A stretch of DNA of 64,000 nucleotides from Dirofilaria immitis (lineage: Eukaryota; Nematoda; Chromadorea; Rhabditida; Onchocercidae), in the NCBI GenBank assembly GCA_024305405.1, contig JAKNDB010000070.1:248001-312000 (forward strand), in the 5' to 3' direction. Position numbers and translations under genes: made by a program. The notes under the pieces were generated by a model. That model was not told where the DNA came from. It saw only the letters and a list, made by a program, of their open reading frames with translations, and did not search any database. Shown here piece after piece: positions 12,352 to 24,997 of the stretch. Numbering within the stretch: position 1 is the stretch's first letter; each line of letters opens with the position of its first letter.

Positions 12352-13965
12352 ATTGTAATAAAACAATATGAACGGGGTTACGTTAAAATTGCTTATGTTA
12401 AATTGAATAGTAGGAAAAAGCTGTTATGGGAAAGGAAAATAGCCTACTTCCTTTTCCTGGCTACTTTTGGCTTATTATTGCAAATTAGATTTCATAACAG
12501 CAGCGATCTTCAATATTTTACAAGAAATAAATAAAGAGCAAATTTCCTAATATTATATTTCAAAGAATAAGTTGAAATAATACTTGGCAATAGCATAGCA
12601 TAAACTTGCACAGATTTTGAAATGGTATGATTTTCTTCCGCTTTTATGAACTAAATTTAGCTTTTTTAAATAATGAACTGAATGATTGGATAGTTTGGTT
12701 TGCCCAAGCAGCATATTAAGAAATCTTTGATGCGAAATGATATGATAATCAGGAAAGATGATAACTTAAATTTATAAAGCTCATTAAGAAAGATGATATT
12801 TTAATTTATAGAACTTGAGCTATTATTATATCTATTCATATATTTCAAATTTTTTCCTCATCTCCATTCTTTTTCAACTTTTTAATTATTATCAATCAAC
12901 AATATTTTACCAGTATATAATGGACTATTTTTCAAGATTTTATGAATGCTCTTAAAAGCTAGTTGCCATGAAGAAATTCCTAAAAGATCAGCACAAGCTG
13001 TGTCTCATTCGGCTTGTATAATAGCAAAGTTTGAAATAAAAAGGAAAGATTATTTTTAATATGAAGCAAACATAAATGATATGGGACTGGTTAATGACCT
13101 ATACTGTTAGTTTATCTCATTCCAGTATATTTCGTGTGATTAAGTCAATTCCTTTGGAACTCAAGCCTTAGATATTGATATATTCCATCACTTTTTATAT
13201 CAACTGTTTAAATCATTCAATTTTTAATGAATCTAAGAGTATTTTGATAAGTTTCTAATCTTTAGCTGATCGAATTGTCTTCTTGAATGAAATATATCTT
13301 ATCAATGAAAGTCTAAATAACTGACTGATCGTGCAATTAGTATTACGAATTTTATCAACAAACCGATATATTGTTATATCCGGTGCATATTTACACATTC
13401 CCGGGAAAGATAATTTATTGGTGATATATTTAGTGTAAGTTTGCAAGGATCAGATTAATAGTAACAATTGTCTTCTGCTGAAAGGACTATTGTATGGGCT
13501 CAAAATAACTGTAGAAGGAACAATAATTCTGTTTGATAGATGAGAATTCCTTTTGATAGCTATTAATGGAAATAATAAGATTGTGATGATGAAGATAGTT
13601 CAACCGGCGAAACAAAATGTGGAATCGAGGTCATAATTCTTAAATACCTGTTGAAAATATTATCAGATAAATATTATAAAATTTTTTAGTGAAAGAGATC
13701 ATAAGATTCAGAACAAAAAACTATCCATGTTTCATCCTAGTATTCTTATTATCGTGAACTTTGGATAGATAAATTACTGATTCACAATCTTCTAATCATT
13801 CAACTTTTCGAGTGAATAGTAAGAAGCACATAACTTTGAACAACTAGCATTTACTTAATGTTAGGTAATCAATATTGCTAATATCAAGCAAATAATATTT
13901 TTATCTAATTACTATGATGCTTGACGAAATTGTAGAATTCTTTTTCTCTTTAAGCCATTCAATTT
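12352..13965. other. Intergenic, no gene seen
   Basis: AT-rich. The first 130 bp may be remains of the same mobile element. The frame at 13255-13446 has no support. Confidence 0.45.
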
Positions 13966-14925
13966 ATCAATTGTGAAGATCAGGGGCTTCCATAATTTCT
14001 CATAAATCTGAATAGTGAAAACAGACGAAAAATTTGCGGCAAAAAATAAAATCAGTAGAATCTGTTTTCATTATTGTTGCAACAACATCTCAATGATAAT
14101 TTTATTATAAGATTTTAGAGCATCGAATTTCAAAATGAATAAATTTTGCTTCGTAAAATAGAACAGATATATCCATATACAAATAACAAATAATATTGAT
14201 GACATAGTGCTCACAATCGAATCACAAATATTATTTCGAAGATGGAATTTTTCGCATTTTTATTTACATTTTGTAATTTCACTGTTTTGATTGATTTGAT
14301 GTTGATTTATGCAAAATTAAGTGGCAATGCTATGTTTAATCAGGAAATGTAGAGATTTGCTTATAATATTTCACACTTTTTATGTTGATGAAAAAGGTGA
14401 GATAGAAAAAATTTAATTATAATTTTGGGAATTCATTTGGAATGCCAAATGATTTGTGCTTCATCAGTGTTTCTCTTTGATTCTAATTTACTTTGGAGCA
14501 ATATAAAGTACTAAATACTCTAAACTTTCCCTCTGCAAAACTGAGTTGCATTTCTTTTTTACCTCAGTTACTTTTAATTATACTACATGAACTATTTGCA
14601 ACAGTCTCAGGAAAAAGTAGTTAAAGTATTTTGGTAGATATCAATATTGTTATAGATATTAGTAATAAAATCATATCGATAAGAGCAATAGATAATATAA
14701 TTTATGGAGGAAAACCATAAATTTTGAAACAAAATGATGAAAAATGTAAGATAGAAACGGTATTGTTTTTTGATTTAAATTTCAGGAAATTTTGTTGAAA
14801 AGACGAATATTTCCAAATATTCGAAAATATTTAGAGATATATAGTCAACTTCCTACACTAGGTGAAAATAATACTGTAACATTTTTACCGGTTGAATTAA
14901 AAAGAGGCGAGAATGCATTTGGTGA
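13966..14925. repeat. Duplicated 3' flank of the MLT-10-like genes, copy next to A
   Basis: This block is nearly identical to 23308-24262, with only scattered single-base differences (for example GAAAAATG versus GAGAAATG near 14740/24080). It covers the region 3' of copy A plus the last codons of the ancestral reading frame. Older, more diverged relatives of the same flank are recognisable at about 23040-23290 and 25540-26386. Confidence 0.92.
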
Positions 14926-14930
14926 AAAGA

Positions 14931-17900
14931 TCACTGAACTGACATAAGTGGGAGAGAAAAAGAGGGAGATAAAAGAAATGGACTCGCAATTAGAGAGGTA
15001 ATGGCAAATGTTGAAAAAATAAAAGGATTTAGAGCAAATGGACTCATAATGGAAGGTGAAAGTGCGTATGATGACAAAATAATCGGTGATAATGCGGTGG
15101 GCGATAATATGGAAGGTGACAAAGCACCAGGACTTAAAATTAGAGGATTAAGGGAAGATGGTGATAGAACAACGGGACCAAATGACGCTGGTGATAAGAT
15201 CGCTGGACCTAAGAGACTTGGGGACAAGATTGAAGCAGTAAATACACTTGGACTTAATATAGAAGAACCGAAAACTGATGGAGAAAAAATTGTTATTGAA
15301 AATGCTGAAGGCGATAGAATGGATGGTGCCTCACCTGGACTAAAGATAGTGTTAGTGAAAGCTGAAGGAGTAAGTATGGTTTGCCGTTTCGGACGTGTTC
15401 TTCGTGGTAAACGTATTTGAGCCAATTTACGAATATCACTAATGAGAAGACGATGCATATCATCCTCACTTAAAGACATGAAAAATTCCAACGATTTGCT
15501 ATCGTTTAAAGGTGATTGTGGGCCATAGAACATCATTAGCTGTTTCGGGGTCATCATCGAGAATCCAATTGTATTGAACTCCGCCAGCTGTATCAATTCT
15601 CTATTATTAAATAGAATGGATAAACAATTTGTTTATTATTAGTAGTTTTCATTAAACTGCATTTAATTCCATTTTCAATAATAATCGCAAAACCAGAAAT
15701 ATTAGAATTTTCATCATTTGAAGTGTAACATCTCTGAAATAACACATTTAAAGTGTAAGTGTTCGTCAATCTTTTTCAGATGTTAAGTTGAAATTTATCT
15801 CATCATCACAAGTGCTGAGAGATCATTTATCAATGCTATTACGATAAAATTAATCCAACCTGTTCCGACGTAAGAGAATGTGTTAAGTTTTCGAAAAGTT
15901 CCATTTTCCTGGCCAATTCTGGATCTATTTCTGTTACATTTTCTTTAGTAAAATACAATGGTTGACCATCAATTCCACGTGGCATTGATTTATAAGCAGG
16001 TGGTATCCAATCAAGTTCTTGCTTTTCCTAAACTATTTTTCAAAAAATTGTTGCGTCGAGATTGGTATTTAATTGAAGACTTCTGGAAAATAAGCAAGAT
16101 CATAATCATACTTGGACTTTTAATTTATCTATTGCGTCAGTTGTGCCTGATGCTTCTATAATAAAATTTAGCCATTCTTCATAATCTCTGTTACCGGCAG
16201 TTTTCATTAATTTCGGTATACTGGTTAGTGCCTCTAAGCCTTCACCTTTATCGTGAATACTGAGAAGTGAAGGAGATAAAATATTGATCTGAAAGAATAG
16301 TATTTTTATTTTTTCCAAATTAAATTTAGAATTTTAAGATAGTATTATTTTGTAGCAGAAAGGATAACCCATTCAAAAACATAGAATTACAAATGATAAG
16401 AAGTGCAGAAAGGCAGAATCGTAAATTTCAGAATACATTCAAATAATTTAGTTTACTTTCGATAAGTATCATAAATTTTTTAAAATCCATATTTATAGCA
16501 ATGAACTTTAGGCGTTAATGACTTATCTGATCATTGGCATCATCAGGTGTCATTGACAGCAGACGCGGTGAACCAAATCTAAGCGTCTTATTTTCCAACT
16601 CAGTACCGTTGGCACCACTGAGAACCATCGCAAGTTTAATTGCTCGTCGAAAGAGTTGAGCGATTTCCAAAGCCTTTTTGTTGTCATATTATTTTTACCC
16701 AGTCCTTGTACAACATGATCTGATATGCCCAATTTCTTCAACAGATATTTTTCATTCTAAAAGAGTAATTTATTGATCAAGCCATTGTATACCGTAGAAT
16801 TCATCATAACAATAAGAACAGAAAATGATTAGTTTTTTAATAAGAAATATATAATCAAAATTTCCATCAAAATTATTGAATAGGGTTGAGAATTTTTTAA
16901 AGTATTCACCGCTTTCAGCTCTGGTTTCACATTTCCGAAATATTGGTTCAGTGGAAATTGGTTTCTCAATTGTTCATTTTTTTCTTGTTGTCGTTTGATG
17001 CATTCAATGTCATGCAGAATTTTTTTCCATCTCAAATACATCATGTCATTTTTACTATTCTGTAAGGTAGTGTGAAAATTTCTTCCGTGAAATGAATTTA
17101 TGTGGATATATGCGTCAACGTCAATATAGATCGCTTCAATCTCACTTCATATATCTCCTTGAAAACTATCTGATATTTTTGTTACATTTTGGAATGAAAA
17201 GTTTTGAAATACATATATTGTAAAGACTAACGATGAATTCGGATCCTTATTTTTGACAATTTTGTCATCTTTGACAAATATTTGCCGAGAATTCCAAAAG
17301 GTGTCAAATTCTCATATTCGGTGTGTAACTTGTAGTTGCGTCGATTGATTACACTTCTTCGCGTATTAAGTTCCACCTGTTTTGCTTCTGCATCTGGAGT
17401 CGCATCGATGTGATGTAATTCGGAGTGATTTAAAGCATTGGGTGTCTTTTGCTTTCCATCATCCAGTAATTTTTGTATATGATAAACTGCATAGAAAGAT
17501 GATATAAGCATTAATTAAATGGCTTAAAAAATATCAAATTAAATAATTAATTGTCGTGTTAATGTTTCAAGTGACAATTCATCCGAGAAGTAATATATCA
17601 AAGCTATGTATGTATTATGCATATAATACTAATATAAATATATTCAATGTATGCTTTGTTTTAATTTGCTAAATTTTTAAATATTCAACCGATTGTATTT
17701 CCAGGTGATCTTTTCAGAAGAGCGAAAGAAAGGGTGAAATAGTGTGAAACTATTCCTTGACGTATGTATATCTTCAGAAATAGAAACTTCACCTACTTCT
17801 TGTAGGATCTATCTGTTTAGGTTTTGCATCAAAGGCTCGAACTAAACATCGTGCTTGTTCATGAATATTTTCAGCAGCATTTGAACATTTTGAAGCCGAT

Positions 17901-19128
17901 TGCGTTCATATTCGTTCACCTTACTTAGACTAAAGCAAACTTTTTTTGTTGGAGGAAGTTTTAAATTTGAAAACAAAATAGTTATATCTGAATAAGGATA
18001 ACAGTATAATCAATAATTGATGACCGAAAAAAAAAGAACAAAAAAAACAACGAATATTTAATTAAAGATTGACTATTGAGTGGCAATACAAGACATGATG
18101 CTACTGATTCCCTGATGAGTCCATCGTTCGAATAATTCAATTCCGGCCTCCTTTGATATTGGTATATTTAATTTTTTACCATCATAGTACTGCGCACCAG
18201 GCATTGTTTCTCGTGTGTATTGAATAGAACTTGAAACCGAATTAATGGTAATACCTAAAAAAGTAAATCATGAAGTATAAATGCAAATATCATAATAGCA
18301 ACGTGAAGTCACACGTTAACGAAAACACGTTTTTCAAGTTTTTAGTCAAAAGCTATATTGATTATATATATCAAAAGATTAAATCAAAGATGTTAATAAA
18401 ATTAAAGGATTTAGTAATTACTTGAGTAACGTCAAGGGAACAAATCGGATCAAAGGAGATCAGAGTCAAAGGCTTTAAAAAGAGTAAATTTCGATCCAAG
18501 GGATTAGTATATCAGTTTAATCACTTCGATAAGTAACGACAGTTAGCCCTCACTATCGATAGCCAGCATCCGAGTTCAGCAAGCGCCTTGAACAGTTCAA
18601 TTCAACAACACAAGTGATAGTTCGAAGGAACAAAGATCAAGCGATAGTGAGAAACAGTAAACTGGAAGAGTGATATCAATAAAAGGAGATTTACGATAAC
18701 CTGCTAACATTCAAACGACTGATGATATTTCTTCTTCTTGCATTTATTTATTTAATCTATATTATTATCATTTTAATCCTTCGTTTAATTTATATATTGT
18801 TTTAACCGCTTGTTTAATTTATATCAATTGTTTAACTTATATGGTTATTTTTAGCAATAACCTTGTTAAAATTACATCATTGTGTAAGTGCAATATTATA
18901 ACATTCTAGAATTCAATAAAGCCTATTATTAATCTATCCGAGTTATAATAACAACAACAATCATAAACAAAGAACAGGATTCTTTCCTTCAATTCTGTAA
19001 AGGAAAGAAAGAATAAGTTTTTTTTTCTAAACAAATTTTATTTTTATATAAAATATTCAAACGAATTCTAACTTACAAGCAATCCATATCATAGCTAGTA
19101 TCGTTTTGTATTGTTTGTGATTTCTCAT
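14931..19128 (-). CDS. MLT-10-like moulting-cycle protein, copy A (DUF644 plus P-x-x-L-S-P repeats)
   Basis: Nematode-specific secreted protein family; C. elegans MLT-10 is needed for moulting. Nine exons, 5' to 3' on the minus strand: 19128-19077, 18254-18074, 17923-17797, 17486-17232, about 17053-16910, 16756-16507, 16288-16112, 16027-15860 (or 15843), 15600-14931. Exon 1 starts MRNHKQYKTILAMIWIAC, a signal peptide. Middle exons carry the DUF644-like part (ALEIAQLFRRAIKLAM, ENKTLRFGSPRLLS, DYEEWLNFIIEAS, GFSMMTPKQL, SDIRKLA). The last exon holds about 15 repeats of the form ILSPSxFxxx. Oddities: exon 3 is 127 bp where copy B has 128 (T4 at 17888-17891 against T5). Exon 6 is 250 bp where phase needs 252 (T5 at 16675-16679 is one site). 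A5 at 14957-14961 shifts the C-terminus, so translation stops at 14931 instead of the ancestral stop at 14845. These may be consensus errors or real decay. The exon 4/5 and 8/9 joins are not fully settled. Confidence 0.82.
18347..19036 (+). mobile_element. LTR-like insertion in intron 1 of copy A (probable solo LTR)
   Basis: Intron 1 is about 820 bp in copy A and about 124 bp in copy B, whose matching intron lies at 29884-30007. Outside the extra block the two introns align: TTCAAG-TTTT on the left, TTTTAT...ATTCAAACGAATT...AACTTAC on the right. The extra block has an AATAAA hexamer near 18916 and ends in an AACAACAACA stretch, which suits an LTR with its polyadenylation signal on the plus strand. 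A short T-rich target duplication is possible but cannot be fixed by eye. No protein frame is inside, so a solo LTR is more likely than a full element. Confidence 0.6.
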
Positions 19129-22100
19129 TTGGCAATATATGAATAATAATTGTAATTAAAACCAGAAAATCCTGCAAAATTAACCAAGTTTACTATTTTA
19201 CTTCTAATATTAAAATTATTGTTTGCAAACATTTGTTTTATGATCGCTTTAGGATCATTTTGGATTTAGTCGCTTGTTGATAAATCAATGGAAAAAAAAA
19301 GTTATAATGACGAAACAATCAGTACAAATAACTCTATACATAAATAATAAATAAATAAATAAGGAAAATAATATATATTCAATGCATTGGAGCAACCAAA
19401 GCATTTCATTCATTACTTAACGTTATAAAAAGTCAAAGACATACTCTCGAATAGAGCTATTTTATTTATCTTAATTTTTTTATTAGATGTCAAACTACTT
19501 CATGTATTAAGAGATATGATAAGAAAGATTTGCTTTCATACTCTCATACGACACATCATATTTAATTTCCATATATGCCGGTTGCCTGAAGTGACTTTCT
19601 TTCATTTAATTCAAGTTCAGTTTTTAAAGTCATATCTATTCAATCGATCAAATATATAATTTGTTATAATATTCTCAAATTCTCTTATCTGTTGAAATAT
19701 TTATTGATAAAATGGATTATTAAGTTAGTGAAATAAGTAAAGAAAAAAAATAATGCAAATATTTTAAACAGTCCCCTGGTTTTCGGGTAATAATTCGTTG
19801 GATTTTTAATACTCAATTTTATTTAAAAAAAAAAATAAAGAAAACATTAAATTTTATATAGTCGAAAGTCTTGTAAGGATTTGATAAGATACCATGTTAA
19901 GTAATATTAAAGAGTTACAACCAATATTTTAATGCTGGAATAGTTTGATTGATACTTAAAATTTTGAAATCATTTTGGCAACTAATAAGCATACATTTCA
20001 ACTTGCGTCATCTTGAATATAAGCTATATTGAATAGATGAGATTTCTTCTATGCAATGTGGAAAGATTAATTCGAGAGGAATAGTTTAGAGAGAAGACGA
20101 GGAAATCTATGGGCTTATGGAATTATCAATATCAAAACTTGTCACGTTATCAGATCATCACCATTTGAGATTGACACTTACTAAAGTGGTATCATTTTCT
20201 GAAACTGAGAATAATTTCGATGATTCTTATGCTGTTCATATCAATTGGAGCACTAATTCGATAGCATTTATTATATATCTAGGTCAAATTATATCTTTGA
20301 ATGTTTATATTAACGATTTAAATGACCGATGCTGAAAACACCATAGGAAGTTGATGGAGCAGCGTATACAATAAATTAATTTCTTTCCTTCTTCCTACTT
20401 TAAAGTATGCCGGGAAATAGAGTTTGCGATTCGGTTATTTGGAACGGATGAAGGATTCTATATATTGGCATAATTTATAAAATAAAAAGGATAGAAACAA
20501 CTTCATGAAAGCGCAATTCAATCAAGAAGAAGAAAAATATACAAAAAAAAAAAAAAGAGTAATGAAATAATGATTAAATTTTTAAATTATGGGATTTAAA
20601 CATATAAATAGCATTAATATCTAAGATTTAGTAATACTAATACTTTCAAATGGCTAAACATATGTTAATCTTACATTAAACTGCAAAATGTATACAGTTT
20701 TCAATAATTATGATGAAGTCTATCTTTTCCAAAGATCCCACAATTTTTAATTCAATCTTTACTATTGTATAATAGATACGAAGGCAAAATTCAAAATTTA
20801 AATCCTTTTTATGATTGGTACCTTCTGCTGAAAAAGCAAATTTTGATTTCCATATAGTGCAGTAAATAGTATGCATTGATGAAATCCAACTGTAGCATCG
20901 TTATTCATTATTTTTATATGAAATTCAAAAATCAAAGAAATATATAACATTTCAAATTTGATAATCAAGCATCTTCAGTTATTTGAACTTTATAATTCTA
21001 CGTATATTCAGAGCTTCTGTCATTTGTTTTTGATGACTAGTTAATGTGGCAGCGATATATCATTATATCAATTGCTTTATCATTTATCTGAATGCCAGAT
21101 GCTTAATTATGTAAGCTTTAAATATATCCAAGCCATTTATGATAATATGCTTACTTTTAAATGAAATCATTGCGCATATTAAGAAATAAGAAAACTAATT
21201 GATTAAGGAATTTGATAACAATTCTATAAAGCAACAGAATAATTCAAAAATTATACAATAAAGCAGCAATTATTAATTTAAACTTTAATGCATAAAAGCA
21301 GCTAATATTCCATTTTAATTTTGATTATCTAAAATTCGTTAATACGATTTAGAGGAAAAAGACGGTGATCAAATAAGTGATAGATAAGTTTCATACATTT
21401 CGAAGATGATATTTTGTGATATGATATTTTGTAATACAATCATATTTTGTAATATAATCAATTGTCCTGTGTTATTGTAGTAAACTGACTCTTGTAGGAC
21501 TGGATTATTATTAATCAAAGATTGTACATGATCAAAAGAGCAATGTATTTATATAAGAAGGAGAGAGAATAGATGCTGATAGATTGTAAATCAATTAAAG
21601 ATTAAGATACAGAAAGTATTGATAGTGACAGGATAGAAAGGTTCGATGCAAAAGAATTATAACAATGTATAAAAGTATTAATCAATAAAATAAGTATTAG
21701 ATGATAAGATAGATCAGGACAAGAAGAAAGATTTAAAACTCTAGAAATGGAAGCAAATAGTGATAGGATAATGGAAGAAAATCATCAGGTGATATTAAAG
21801 AATAAAATTACCACTGTTTACTAATTGGATGATATCTAACATTATTAATATATATATTCAAGGAATCATTTATTCTTCTTATCTAATAAATGTATTAGAG
21901 AAGCATTCATAATCGAATTTCTGGAATGTTTCAAAAGTTAAAAATATCCAAAAGTTTGATTCTAGAAAAACAAACTTCCTATAAAAAAAGATGATGACAT
22001 TTTCTAATAGAAGGAAACGTTCAAGAAACGTGGAGGTAAAATTCTGGAAGAAAGTTACCGATATATTTATTCTCAATGAGAAATGTATTTTAGTCATATT

Positions 22101-23039
22101 GAGGATATAAGAGGTGTGATCGTATAACATTTGCCAGCGCTTTGAGGTTATCAATAGTTAGATTGTATTCAATTTCAACTGTAGCATTTGTATATTATTG
22201 AATGAAATGGTTTAATAATTTATTCGAACTGAAAATATTGATTGATTTTCATTCATCTGCAATTGATTCCGTTTGCGAAAATAATTTAAGATGAGAAGTT
22301 TTAATTTTAATCGTTCCCTGATGCTTTTAAGTGATTCTCTTTTATTTAAATCAAATTCAGTTTCTTTGGAATCGGGAAAAATCGAAAGAGATAGTGATCA
22401 GGAAAGCTGTAAACAATTTATTATCAGTAAACAATTTATTATAAAAAAAAAATCATCACCAAAATAAGGATACATCACCTTATACGGCATAAGTTAGTTA
22501 TTCAATATTTATTCAATATACTTCAGATCTCATACAATTGTGAGAATTCTGCTTCTGAGAAAATAATTCACATGTGATTTCTTCTTAAACAAAAAACTGA
22601 TTCTGTCACTTCTCATGTAAATTGCATAATATTTCAGTCCAACTCACATATGGGCAATATATATTTATCCTTTTACCATCAAAGATATATCTATCTTCCT
22701 TGTTGTAATCTATTTAATCATAATCCTTTCATTTTATTCTATATATCATATTACCACTATATTATATATTTCGATAATTCAACTACTAAATAAATATTTT
22801 CTGTTCTTTTTTGATTCCTCATGATAACAGCGATATAGCAAGTTTTTCCTATAAGATGTTTTCAAAAAAATGATTTTTATGTGATCGAAAATCCCTAAAT
22901 TTTAGAACGATTCTAAAGCAATAACTAAAGAATTACGATCGATATTTTATTATCAGGATCATTTAATTGATGATTAAAATCTTAAACGCATTTTCATAGC
23001 TGATATATACATGCATTTCAATTATATCAGCTTAAAAAA
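19129..23039. other. Intergenic, no gene seen
   Basis: AT-rich region upstream of copy A; its promoter should lie just above 19128. Frames at 20117-20335, 20676-20876 and 21879-22154 show no family features or splice context. Confidence 0.45.
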
Positions 23040-23307
23040 TGTTGAATTGAGCCGTCATAGATCACCAAACTTCAAAATAGCTAAATTTTGCTTCAAAGAA
23101 TAGTACAACTGTAATAATATTAAATGTTATTAATGAAGGAGTTCCCGAGAATCTTCGAGAGTTTCTGAAGTGGAGATAATTTTCGAGACACAGTTTTATT
23201 CTCACAATTGATTTTCGAAAACTATTTTGAAGATGGAATTTTTCGCATTTCGACTTGTATCTTTTTAGTTTCATCAATTTGATTGATCTAGTATAGCTTT
23301 TATTTAT
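23040..23307. repeat. Diverged relative of the MLT-10-like 3' flank
   Basis: Pieces such as AACTTCAAAATAGCTAAATTTTGCTTC and GAAGATGGAATTTTTCGCATTT recur in the same order at 14120-14260. Divergence is much higher than in the adjoining 23308-24262 block, so it comes from an earlier duplication round. Confidence 0.6.
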
Positions 23308-24262
23308 CAGTTGTGAAGATCAGGGGCTTTCATAATTTCTCATAAATCTAAATAGTGAAAAATACGAAAAATTTGCGGCAAAAAATAAAATCAGTAGAAT
23401 CTGTTTTCATTATTGTTGCAACAACATCTCAATGATAATTTTATTATAAGATTTTAGAGCATCGAATTTCAAAATGAATAAATTTTGCTTCGTAAAATAG
23501 AACAGATATATCCATATACAAATAACAAATAATATTGATGACATAGTGCTCACAATCGAATCACAAATATTATTTCGAAGATGGAATTTTTCGCATTTTT
23601 ATTTACATTTTGTAATTTCACTGTTTTGATTGATTTGATGTTGATTTATGCAAAATTAAGTGGCAATGCTATGTTTAATCAGGAAATGTAGAGATTTGCT
23701 TATAATATTTCACACTTTTTATGTTGATGAAAAAGGTGAGATAGAAAAAATTTAATTATAATTTTGGGAATTCATTTGGAATGCCAAATGATTTGTGCTT
23801 CATCAGTGTTTCTCTTTGATTCTAATTTACTTTGGAGCAATATAAAGTACTAAATACTCTAAACTTTCCCTCTGCAAAACTGAGTTGCATTTCTTTTTTA
23901 CCTCAGTTACTTTTAATTATACTACATGAACTATTTGCAACAGTCTCAGGAAAAAGTAGTTAAAGTATTTTGGTAGATATCAATATTGTTATAGATATTA
24001 GTAATAAAATCATATCGATAAGAGCAATAGATAATATAATTTATGGAGGAAAACCATAAATTTTGAAACAAAATGATGAGAAATGTAAGATAGAAACGGT
24101 ATTGTTTTTGATTTAAATTTCAGGAAATTTTGTTGAAAAGACGAATATTTCCAAATATTCGAAAATATTTAGAGATATATAGTCAACTTCCTACACTAGG
24201 TGAAAATAATACTGTAACATTTTTACCGGTTGAATTAAAAGAGGCGAGAATGCATTTGGTGA
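23308..24262. repeat. Duplicated 3' flank, copy next to R
   Basis: Nearly base-for-base the same as 13966-14925. Identity ends abruptly inside the last codons of the repeat-protein frame (GAATGCATTTGGTGAAAA), beyond which copies A and R are clearly diverged. Confidence 0.92.
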
Positions 24263-24775
24263 AAAAGGTCACCATAATAAGATGGCGAAAACCAAAACGG
24301 TGACAGGGTAAATGGGCTTGCGATTAGAACGCCAAGTATCGATGATGAAAATTGGAAGGGTTTAAAGTAAACAGATTTCATAATAGTCGCAGAAAATATA
24401 AATGGTGATAATGCGTTAGGTGACAATACGGACGGTGCCAATGAAGCAGAGCTTAAAATACCAGGATTATGGATGAATGATGGTAGAATAAGAGCGGCAA
24501 ATGCTACTGGTGACAAGATCGTAGGATTAAGTAAATTTGGAGATAATATCGTAGCAACGAAGGCATCTGGACTTAATATCGAAGAATCTACAACTGAAGG
24601 AGGCAAAACTGTTAGTAAAAATATTGAAGTTGACACAACGGATAGACCTATCGCGCTTGGAGGAATAATACTGATAGTGAAAGCTGAGGGAGTAGTAAAT
24701 ATGGTTTGCTATTTCAGACGTATTTTCAACGAAGAATGTTACTCATCCAATCTTCGCGGTTAGTTGCTTTGTTTG
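24183..24775 (-). pseudogene. Truncated MLT-10-like copy R (repeat region only)
   Basis: The minus-strand frame 24636-24235 reads as degenerate P-x-x-L-S-P repeats (ILSPDAFVATILSPN, SVLSPNALSPFIF). Upstream, at 24640-24775, the sequence still resembles the start of the repeat exon of copy A but carries stop codons and shifts. Downstream, A4 at 24237-24240 against A5 at 14899-14903 in copy A adds a further shift before the ancestral stop at 24183-24185. The signal peptide and DUF644 exons seen in A and B are absent. It is best read as a broken duplicate, unless the exon at 24811-24997 belongs to it. Confidence 0.75.
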
Positions 24776-24810
24776 AAGCAGTGGCTAGTTCAATCAAACA
24801 TCGGCATCAT

Positions 24811-24997
24811 TTATCGTTTCTGTTCTTGCATCAATCGGCTGTTATTCTCATTCTCATTTGTCACTTTAAACCTTATATTTTTATTTGGATTGTTAAGCAT
24901 TCTTCCGCTTATTTTGTTCAGCATATTGATTACCGAATAAGGAATCAACACAATCGACGCGTTTGCATCCGAAGTATTACTTAATCCAAATTTGAGA
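24811..24997 (-). CDS. Unassigned exon-like ORF upstream of copy R
   Basis: An open minus-strand frame follows a good acceptor (TTGTAG at 25003-24998) and ends with TAA at 24811. It encodes about 60 residues, including FGLSNTSDANASIVLIPYSV and INMLNKISGRMLNNPNKN. Base composition is more balanced than the flanks and the residue mix looks like a real protein. I do not recognise the domain, and neither copy A nor copy B has a matching exon. It could be the last exon of another gene, a relic brought in by duplication, or an upstream part of R. It is described only, with no function assigned. Confidence 0.35.

Noticed and set aside
15001..15420. Plus-strand 139-codon ORF antisense to the copy A repeat exon (similar ones at 24473-24763 and 26651-26887)
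   Set aside because: The periodic Gly/Asp pattern is the reverse complement of the ILSPSxF repeats. The repeated codons keep the antisense frame open, and the sense frame has the family match.
15958..16161. Plus-strand ORF, repeated almost identically at 27492-27695
   Set aside because: It is antisense to MLT-10-like exons 7-8 in both copies; its conservation follows from the duplication of the sense exons.
16507..16756. Programmed -1 ribosomal frameshift shared by copies A and B at the A-run of exon 6
   Set aside because: The run (ACAAAAAGG on the coding strand) is not a canonical slippery heptamer, and unrelated genes in the window show the same one-base deficit, so a consensus error is more likely. 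Kept only as an alternative in the findings.
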